From Niastella sp. OAS944 (GTDB lineage Bacteria > Bacteroidota > Bacteroidia > Chitinophagales > Chitinophagaceae), in contig JANUBW010000008.1 of assembly GCA_024809215.1 (NCBI GenBank), positions 186,001-250,000 of the forward strand: DNA of 64,000 bases, given 5' to 3'. Below the pieces are notes generated by a model, which was given only the letters and a program-made list of their open reading frames with translations, was not told the DNA's origin and searched no databases. Positions 17,346-23,679 of this stretch are shown one piece after another; positions within the stretch are counted from its first letter, which is position 1; each line of letters opens with the position of its first letter. A program made the translations under genes and the position numbers.

Positions 17346-18611
17346 ATGAAAAAGAAAAGCTGGTTGATAGCTTGTTTGTTTAGCCTGGTATGTAATGTAA
17401 CTGTATTTGCACAACGCGATACTTCAGACATGCCATTGATACATGCCATTATTGGTTCTAAATTCTTTTTGGTAAGTACCGAAAGAAAGATCGAGAAGTT
17501 AGACAGTTTTAAAATGCAGTTTCCCGATACGGGCATGAGTAAAGTAGGGGAGCAGTATGATCTGCTGCGTGGCGAGATCGTTATGTCGTACCTGAAAGCC
17601 GGCGATAAAGCAAACGCTGCAAAATGGCAGAAGAAAATTCGTACCCGGGAAGGTATTATTAAATCAAAGATCAGCACAAGTGTTTATCAACTCGATCAGG
17701 ATGAAAAAGGCAATGCAAAAGAAGTGGAAGCCGATCTGCGGCCATTGGTTGATAAAGCAAGAAAGGCTTTTATGAAAGATGGCAGTAAGGATGCCTATAA
17801 CCGTATAATGACGGTATATGTAAGGTCGTTGCTGTTATTGGGTAAGCAGGACAAAGTGTTGTTTCACCTGGAGCCGCTGTACATAGCCAATGGTAAGAAG
17901 TTTCCGGCCGATATGATGAATCGCGTAATGATGAAGGCAGAGAAATATAAGATCATATATAATCTTTCATACGATTATGGCATGGCATTGGATGCTGCTG
18001 GTAGATCGAAAGAAGCGGTTGCCGTATTGGCTAAATTGTATTTAACGGGTGAGGAAGTATCGGACCAAATTCAGGCCGATATAAAAGCCGCCAACAATAA
18101 AATACCGGGTGGTGAAAATTATTTTCAGTATCTTACTGACTCTGTACGCAATTACTATAAGCAAAAGCTCGCTTCATTTGCAGCTGCCAAAAAAGATATG
18201 AATGGAACAGCTGTTGATCTCAATGCCCTCAAAGGTCGTTACGTGCTGCTTGATTTCTGGGGAAGCTGGTGCCACCCGTGCCGCGCAAGCCACCCGCACC
18301 TGAAAGAATTGTATAGCAAGTTTAAAAACAAAGGTTTTGAAATTATTGGTATAGCCACTGAACACGCCAAAACCGCCGAAGAGCGCCGCAATTTGTGGAC
18401 AAAAGCTATTTCGGAAGACGGGCTTACGTGGTTACAAGTGCTGAACAATGAAAATGCTCAGCAATTTGATGCCATTAAGGAATATGAGGTTAGTGCATTC
18501 CCTACCAAAATTTTGCTCGACAGGGATGGCAACATCATTGGCAAATACGTAGGCAATGGAAGTGGTGGTGAGGCCTTTGGCGACCGGTTAGAAGAATTAT
18601 TAGGAAAATAG
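17346..18611 (+). CDS. Secreted TlpA-type thioredoxin-fold protein
   Basis: I start at the ATG at 17346, where the signal peptide MKKKSWLIACLFSLVCNVTV begins; the frame also opens with GTG at 17337. The 421-residue protein has a helical N-terminal part of about 270 residues, then a thioredoxin domain with active site WCHPC (Cys309, Cys312), DFWGSW before it and a cis-proline strand SAFPTKILLD. It probably reduces or shuffles disulfides in the periplasm. It follows sigma and FecR directly, with no SusC/SusD pair between, so it is a candidate target of that sigma factor. Confidence 0.88.
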   Translation: MKKKSWLIACLFSLVCNVTVFAQRDTSDMPLIHAIIGSKFFLVSTERKIEKLDSFKMQFPDTGMSKVGEQYDLLRGEIVMSYLKAGDKANAAKWQKKIRTREGIIKSKISTSVYQLDQDEKGNAKEVEADLRPLVDKARKAFMKDGSKDAYNRIMTVYVRSLLLLGKQDKVLFHLEPLYIANGKKFPADMMNRVMMKAEKYKIIYNLSYDYGMALDAAGRSKEAVAVLAKLYLTGEEVSDQIQADIKAANNKIPGGENYFQYLTDSVRNYYKQKLASFAAAKKDMNGTAVDLNALKGRYVLLDFWGSWCHPCRASHPHLKELYSKFKNKGFEIIGIATEHAKTAEERRNLWTKAISEDGLTWLQVLNNENAQQFDAIKEYEVSAFPTKILLDRDGNIIGKYVGNGSGGEAFGDRLEELLGK

Positions 18612-18655
18612 GCTCAGTAGAAGTCTGAAATAAAAGCGAGCTCCGAAATAGGGGT

Positions 18656-18688
18656 TCTTCATACTTCCTGCTTCTTACATAATACGTC
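18656..18688 (+). repeat. Family G phrase repeat (CATACTTCCTGCTTCTTAC)
   Basis: A short copy of the ACTTC/TTCTTAC vocabulary that is much longer at 60799-60942. The spacer 18612-19008 holds no gene that I can support. Confidence 0.45.
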
Positions 18689-18753
18689 AATAAACGAATG
18701 CCTATTTTAAGCATGTAGATTCACTGATTTTGTACCTTTTTTTTGAAAACTAC

Positions 18754-18790
18754 GGCGATCCTCGCGCTTTGCGTCAGGTCGCCTTTTTTT
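18754..18790 (+). terminator. Probable terminator in the spacer after tlpA
   Basis: GGCGA (18754-18758) pairs with TCGCC (18779-18783), a small inner CGC/GCG stem lies between, and seven T residues follow. The distance from the tlpA stop (about 140 bases) is long. Confidence 0.5.
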
Positions 18791-18857
18791 ATTTATGGCC
18801 GTGCCTGAAGGCAGATTTTGTATTAACTCTTTCGCCTCAACCACAGAAGAAAAGCAC

Positions 18858-18895
18858 ACCAAGCCCAGACCAAACCCAGACCAAGCCCAGGCAAA
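18858..18895 (+). repeat. Tandem CCCAGACCAA-type repeat
   Basis: Three near-copies of a 10-14 base unit (AAGCCCAGACC, AAACCCAGACC, AAGCCCAGGC). It is purine-poor compared with its neighbours. No reading frame is supported across it. Confidence 0.6.
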
Positions 18896-19008
18896 ACCTC
18901 TGTTTCGTATGTGTTTCATGTACATTATGTATATAATTTATTTGTATTTGTTCCGAAAAAAAGTAGATTGTGTTACGAATCATTTACCATTAAATTAAAT
19001 TATAACCC

Positions 19009-19650
19009 ATGGCAACTTATACCGATGGCATCAATGGAAACTTTAAAGGCAAAGTTGGAACAGTGATAGGCTCTTCCTGAAAGGGAAAGGCGTATATGAA
19101 ATCATTGCATCACCCGCGTACCATTCCCCCGCACAAACTGGAGCAGCAAAACCGTAATAAATTTGCAATGGCGCACCGCTGGCTGCAACCTGAGGCAGTT
19201 AAAACTTTTGTGCGTACTGGTTTCAAAGGTTATACGTCAACGGTGGAAGGTTTTTTGGCTGCTAAGTCGTGCCTGCTAAAAAAATCGTTTATTGTTGAAG
19301 GAGAAGAAATGGTTATTGATCCTTCGCTGGTGCAGGTAAGTTTTGGCAATGTGCCATTACCTTCAAATTTAACCGCAGCTAAAGCCGCTCCCAATGAATT
19401 GCAAATTACCTGGGATGCCGTTAATAAACATTCGGAAGATGCATGTGATCAGATTATGATACTGGCATACGACATTGAAAATGGTCAAGCCAATTCTAAT
19501 ATTACAGGACAGTTCAGGTATGTTGGTGAAGATACCCTCTACCTTTCACCTGGCATACCTGAAAGAACATATCATATTTATGCAGCGTTTGTAGCCGCCG
19601 ATAGAAGTTGCCAATCTGCAAGTGTATACCTGGGCACTGTTAATAATTAA
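19009..19650 (+). pseudogene. DUF6266 family gene interrupted by an in-frame TGA
   Basis: From the ATG at 19009 the frame reads MATYTDGINGNFKGKVGTVI then GSS, stop, KGKAYMKS, which is the start of DUF6266 proteins. Codon 24 is TGA (19078-19080), exactly where the family has Trp (GSSWKG), so one base turned TGG into TGA. The remaining 189 codons (ATG at 19096 onward) stay open and keep family features (LQPEAVKTFVRTGFKGYTS; IDPSLVQVSFGNVPL; ELQITWDAV). It could be a very recent pseudogene, a restart at 19096, or a sequencing error. Family members are small Bacteroidota proteins of unknown role. Confidence 0.85.
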
Positions 19651-20013
19651 TTATCTATTTGATATATAGGCTTCTAATAAAGTTTTAATACTGGCTTAAC
19701 ATTTGTTGTAGACTGGTGCTCAACCTGTTTTACAACGGCTTAGCTATTATACTATTTGCCGCAATATAATTTACTGGTTTTCGTTTATAGGTGGGAATTT
19801 TACAGCGGATACCGGATGAATTAAATTATAAAAAGGTTGCTTGCACAAAGTAATTTTTTTGTGATATGGGATTGTTTGTTTTAGGTGTGAAAATGACATT
19901 TAATTTGTAATATTGCGTCACACTAATTCCATTTTACTCCGATTGCAGGAATGTATCCGAATTGCCAAATGACATTAATTGTTAACCTGCAAAAAAGATC
20001 CAATCCAATTTTT
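19651..20013. other. Spacer with no recognised feature
   Basis: About 360 AT-rich bases. I see no gene, no strong hairpin and no repeat phrase. The frame of the next gene extends upstream to 19951, but that part lacks coding character. Confidence 0.5.
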
Positions 20014-20790
20014 ATGCGAAAGATTCTGTTTTTAGCTGCTGCTTTATCATCATCTGCAGCCTTTTCACAAACAAAGAACTATTCAACAAACAACGCGCAC
20101 TCACACAACGACTACCAACAGTCATCGCCCCTTGAAGCGGCATACCGACTGCAATTTGGCAGTGTTGAAGCGGATGTGATTTTACAGGACGACAAATTGT
20201 ATGTAGCGCACACTGAAAAAGATATTCCACAAGGTCGTATGCTGGAAGATCTGTACCTGAAACCAATTCAGGGGTACATCAAAGCCAACAACGGGTATCC
20301 GTATTCTGATACTGCACACGGGCTGGTATTAATGATCGATATTAAATCTGAAGCCATTCCTGCATTGAACAAAGTGATCGATCTTTTACAGAAGTACCCT
20401 GAGCTTACCCGTTCACCAAAATTCAAAGTATTGATCAGCGGTAACAAACCTGATCCTAACACTTATATCTCATACCCTTCTTTCGTAGTGTTTGATGGTT
20501 TATTAAGCAATCGTTACTCAAAAGATGCGATGTCACGTATTGCGTTCCTGAGTGATAACTTCATCAACTATTCAAAATGGAAAGGTGAAGGCCCTATTCC
20601 GGCCAAAGACCTGGAAAGACTGAAGAAGAATATTCAAAAAGCACATGAACAAGGCAAACTGATTCGTTTATGGAACGTTCCTGATTTTGATGATGCCTGG
20701 ACTGAAGTGTTGAAATTAGGTGTTGATTATATTGATTCTGATAGTATCAAGGCCCTGGCTGCCTTTCTGAAGAAACAGCCAAAGAGCTAA
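20014..20790 (+). CDS. Secreted GDPD/PI-PLC-like phosphodiesterase (AIM6-type)
   Basis: I choose the ATG at 20014, where the signal peptide MRKILFLAAALSSSAAFSQ starts; an ATG at 19951 would add 21 residues ahead of it. The 258-residue protein has AHSHNDY, EADV and VAHTE in the order of the catalytic histidines and metal-binding acids of the glycerophosphodiesterase/PI-PLC superfamily. MIDIKSEA, KVLISGN and IDSDSIKAL are later barrel strands. It would act in the periplasm on a phosphodiester lipid or similar substrate. The gene is followed by a strong terminator. Confidence 0.83.
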   Translation: MRKILFLAAALSSSAAFSQTKNYSTNNAHSHNDYQQSSPLEAAYRLQFGSVEADVILQDDKLYVAHTEKDIPQGRMLEDLYLKPIQGYIKANNGYPYSDTAHGLVLMIDIKSEAIPALNKVIDLLQKYPELTRSPKFKVLISGNKPDPNTYISYPSFVVFDGLLSNRYSKDAMSRIAFLSDNFINYSKWKGEGPIPAKDLERLKKNIQKAHEQGKLIRLWNVPDFDDAWTEVLKLGVDYIDSDSIKALAAFLKKQPKS

Positions 20791-20836
20791 TGTAATTGTT
20801 GTAGATTATAACCCTCGAATAAAAAGATTGGAACTT

Positions 20837-20875
20837 GGAGGAATGCGGTCGCAAGATGCATTCCTCCATTTTATT
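20837..20875 (+). terminator. Terminator after the GDPD-like gene
   Basis: A 10-bp perfect stem GGAGGAATGC/GCATTCCTCC (20837-20846 with 20858-20867) is followed by ATTTTATTTT. Confidence 0.85.
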
Positions 20876-20879
20876 TTAA

Positions 20880-20947
20880 GGTGGGTCGCTCCTGCAGAGC
20901 GGCTCACCTTTGCTCATGGTGAGCGCCCTTTGAAAAGGGCACCCACC
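20880..20947. repeat. Perfect four-way-junction palindromic element
   Basis: An outer stem GGTGGGT/ACCCACC (20880-20886 with 20941-20947) encloses three perfect hairpins with no unpaired base between arms. They are CGCTC-ctgca-GAGCG (20887-20901), GCTCACC-tttgctcat-GGTGAGC (20902-20924) and GCCCTTT-ga-AAAGGGC (20925-20940). No T-run follows on either strand, so it is not a standard terminator. The arm lengths and lack of an anticodon arm rule out a normal tRNA. Confidence 0.85.
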
Positions 20948-20952
20948 CTATA

Positions 20953-22737
20953 TTATCTAAAGTCATATCCCAGTCCTGTTACTTGAGTCAGTAAAGTGGC
21001 GGGTGCATCAGTAGCTGTACACCTGCCCTCAATAACTGGTGCAATAGGCGAATGCACCGCAAGATATTCTTCAATCACCTTGTGCATGGTTTGTCCCAGT
21101 AGTTTAGGTTGTTTAACACCCTGCATACGGCAAATGGTAGTATCAGGGTCACCTTCGCGTTCACAGGCAATAAAACTATATTCTTTTTTCAGGTCAATAG
21201 GGTTGCCAGCCACTTTTATATAGTTCACTCTTTTACCTGCATCGTTACCCAATGTAAAGTTTACCTCCATGCCTTTGAAGCGTACCACCCAGCCACCCAG
21301 GCGTTTGGCGGGGTCTTTTGCAAATGCATTTTCCAATTCTGTTTCCATCCATTGCCATAACTGTTTACCACTTATAGAACCTTTTTTTGCTTCGCTGTCA
21401 ACCGGTAACATGCTCCACAGATAATCTACTGTAATATCTGCCATACCTGTTGCGGGGTTGGGTATCAGGGGCGGGCAAAACCTAAACCCATTGCTAAGTG
21501 CAATATCAGGTTTGAACTTCCACATAATGGCATCGGTAATAAAGTTATCCATTGGTGACTCTATTACGTAGTACCTTATCAAGGGGAGTTTTGTTTTGCC
21601 AATCACCCGGCCCAGCTCTTTTTTGTAAGGCTCATTTGCTTTATGGATGAGGTGCTTCATTTCTTCATCTTCCTTGTATTTATCGGGGTCAACATCGAGC
21701 AATTGATAAGTATGATCTTTAACTATTCCATTTTCAATAACAATATCCAGTTTGGCTATGAAGGAACCAAAGGCGCCGGGCTCGGTAACTTTTGCGTATT
21801 TACCTTCTATAGGTTGGCGTAGCCGCTCGTGGGTATCGGCGCCAAGAATATAATCGGTACCCTTTATTTGTTCCATATTCGAAAGGCCAAATTGCTGGGC
21901 CAGTCCCATATGCGTGAGCAGAAATACCAGTTGGCATTTTTCATATTCCTTTAATATTTTAATGTATTTGGCCACATTCAATTCAGGCGGGGTGAATTTT
22001 ATGCCGTCGCAATAGGCGGGCGATTGCCTTTTTGGCGTTAAGGGATCATTGTACCCTATAAAACCTATCTTGATACCGGCAATATGTTTTACAAAATAGG
22101 GTGGGAAAATAAGGTCGCCTTTCATTTCGTCATTGGTATCGTGAAACATATTGGCGCACACTTTCAATGCATCGTAGCCAAACATATCTTTCATCATCAT
22201 TTCTTTACCATACACTACTTCCCAGTTGCCCGGCAGCATTATATCGTACCCTATATTGTTCATCAAAGGCACAATAGCCTTGCCTTCGCTGAGAGCTGCA
22301 ATACCGCTTCCCTGAAAACAATCGCCCCCATCAATAACCAGGGTATTCACTGCATTTTGTTTGCGCAATGTGTTGATCATTGTTTTCAGGCTGGCGAGGC
22401 CACCCCGTTTTTTATATACCGGTTTCCCGTTCTCAATAAAAAATTCATCGTGGGCCATTACCTGGGAGTGAATATCGGCCGTATGAAGCAGGGTGAGCAT
22501 GTTTGCTTTACCATTAATGACGGCTTTGTTTTTTTGCATGCTATTGGCTTTATATGTGGCCTCGTCATTATATAAGGCAGCAGCAGCAAGCGGCGTGGTG
22601 ATGATAGAACCGGCCTTTTTTATGAAGTCACGGCGGCTGTTCTCAGAAAGTTCTATATGCAGCTCTTTTTCTGCAAGGCTAATTGCGTCATTGTTACAAA
22701 CAGCGCAGCTGCATGAGTGTGAGTGAATGGCTTGCAT
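20953..22737 (-). CDS. Tat-type bifunctional metallophosphatase/5'-nucleotidase, SoxB-like subgroup
   Basis: A 594-residue protein. A Cys/His-rich N-terminus (HSHSCSCAVC, 5-14) precedes a Tat-like signal SRRDFIKKAG (34-43). The calcineurin-like metal site is present: HTADIH (Asp88, His90), DGGD (Asp139), Asn171, LLTHMGL and GADTHER. Where 5'-nucleotidases have GNHE, this protein has GNWE (171-173), as in the GHWE of the SoxB branch. The C-terminal 5'-nucleotidase domain (about 375-594) contains SNGFRFCPPLI. It would cleave a phosphate or thioester outside the cytoplasm; no other sox gene is nearby, so thiosulfate use is not supported. Confidence 0.85.
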   Translation of the reverse strand: MQAIHSHSCSCAVCNNDAISLAEKELHIELSENSRRDFIKKAGSIITTPLAAAALYNDEATYKANSMQKNKAVINGKANMLTLLHTADIHSQVMAHDEFFIENGKPVYKKRGGLASLKTMINTLRKQNAVNTLVIDGGDCFQGSGIAALSEGKAIVPLMNNIGYDIMLPGNWEVVYGKEMMMKDMFGYDALKVCANMFHDTNDEMKGDLIFPPYFVKHIAGIKIGFIGYNDPLTPKRQSPAYCDGIKFTPPELNVAKYIKILKEYEKCQLVFLLTHMGLAQQFGLSNMEQIKGTDYILGADTHERLRQPIEGKYAKVTEPGAFGSFIAKLDIVIENGIVKDHTYQLLDVDPDKYKEDEEMKHLIHKANEPYKKELGRVIGKTKLPLIRYYVIESPMDNFITDAIMWKFKPDIALSNGFRFCPPLIPNPATGMADITVDYLWSMLPVDSEAKKGSISGKQLWQWMETELENAFAKDPAKRLGGWVVRFKGMEVNFTLGNDAGKRVNYIKVAGNPIDLKKEYSFIACEREGDPDTTICRMQGVKQPKLLGQTMHKVIEEYLAVHSPIAPVIEGRCTATDAPATLLTQVTGLGYDFR

Positions 22738-22902
22738 GGCAATCGTTCTTTTAGTAATGGGTAGTTTTGTTTTTTGGCTCGCCCGGCTAAATTACAGGCT
22801 TTATTTATAAAAATCTGTAATGCGTGTAGGGTTAACATAATAAGTCGCGAATCACCCCTTCATTTGTCCTTTTCGCCCAGCATGGGTTTTGGAAACTTAG
22901 CC

Positions 22903-22910
22903 TAAGTTTG
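22903..22910 (+). promoter_or_regulatory. -7 promoter element (TAAGTTTG) of the SRPBCC gene
   Basis: A perfect TAnnTTTG match 46 bases upstream of the start at 22956. No convincing -33 element is at the proper spacing. Confidence 0.4.
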
Positions 22911-22955
22911 TGATGTCAATCGATAACATCTAAATAACCAATAAAAACAAAGAAA

Positions 22956-23381
22956 ATGTCAACTACTAATGTAACCAGGATCACCGTAGAAAGCACTATT
23001 AATGCGCCAGTTGAAAAAGTTTGGAAATTTTGGTCGGCCCCCGAGCATATTACGCAATGGTGCGCTGCCTCAGATGACTGGCATGCCCCCAAAGCTGAGA
23101 ACGATTTGAAAAAGGGCGGCACCTTTGCTACAAGAATGGAAGCTAAGGATGGCAGCTTTGGTTTTGATTTTGGTGGTGTATATGACGAAGTAAAAACAAA
23201 TGAACTGATTGAATATACCATGGGTGACGGTCGTAAAGTAGAAATTAAGTTTGCCGGCAATGGAAATGAAACTAAAGTAACAGAAACCTTTGATGCCGAA
23301 AGCACCCACTCCATTGAAATGCAACAAGGCGGTTGGCAGGCCATCTTAGATAACTTTAAGAAGTATACTGAGAATAATTAG
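22956..23381 (+). CDS. SRPBCC (AHSA1-type) domain protein
   Basis: A 141-residue single START/Bet v1-like domain. INAPVEKVWKFWSAPEHITQW at the N-terminus, GGTFATRMEAKDGSFGFDFGG in the sheet, and GGWQAILDNFKKYTE as the closing helix match the AHSA1-like polyketide-cyclase/toxin group. It probably binds a hydrophobic ligand; no catalytic residues can be assigned. It is monocistronic, and its stop lies 13 bases before the palindromic element at 23394. Confidence 0.87.
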   Translation: MSTTNVTRITVESTINAPVEKVWKFWSAPEHITQWCAASDDWHAPKAENDLKKGGTFATRMEAKDGSFGFDFGGVYDEVKTNELIEYTMGDGRKVEIKFAGNGNETKVTETFDAESTHSIEMQQGGWQAILDNFKKYTENN

Positions 23382-23393
23382 GTAGAAGAAAAT

Positions 23394-23534
23394 AAGACCT
23401 GTAAGGTCCATCACAGAGTCTCGCATATTTTGTGTGCTGTGTTGGACCTGACAGGTTGAACATTTATAACGACCTGTCAGGATCGCGTAAACTTAATAAT
23501 TAAGCAAGTTTAAATGGCGAACCTTACAGGTCTT
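23394..23534. repeat. Nested inverted-repeat element (MITE-like or complex hairpin)
   Basis: The outer arms AAGACCTGTAAGGTCC (23394-23409) and GAACCTTACAGGTCTT (23519-23534) pair at 15 of 16 bases. An inner pair CCTGACAGGT/ACCTGTCAGG (23447-23456 with 23472-23481) forms a second hairpin. The arms share ACCTGT wording with the inner stem. No reading frame lies inside. It may be a non-autonomous mobile element or a repetitive palindrome. Confidence 0.75.
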
Positions 23535-23541
23535 CTTTTTG

Positions 23542-23570
23542 ATTAAAAGTACAAATCATACTTTTTAATG
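23542..23570. promoter_or_regulatory. Inverted repeat upstream of the DnaE-DinB cassette
   Basis: AAAAGTA-CAAATCA-TACTTTT (23545-23565) is a perfect 7-bp inverted repeat with a 7-base spacer, 115 bases before the start. A related AAGTA-CAAA-TACTT lies at 27828-27841, after dinB. It is a candidate damage-response operator; the regulator is unknown. Confidence 0.4.
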
Positions 23571-23679
23571 TCATCCTATAACTAAGATAATTACAAACTA
23601 TCCTATTTACTGGTGATTGTGTACTATTTGCTAAATAAGTTAGTAATGTTCCTAGCTTTGAATAAAGTAACGGGGCATT

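Noticed and set aside
20880-20947. Four-way palindrome as a tRNA gene
   Set aside because: The arms are 7, 5, 7 and 7 bp with no spacer bases, no anticodon loop of 7 and no T-loop sequence, so it cannot be a normal tRNA.
20953-22737. SoxB thiosulfohydrolase as part of a sulfur oxidation system
   Set aside because: No soxA, soxX, soxY or soxZ gene is in the window; only the metallophosphatase family is supported.
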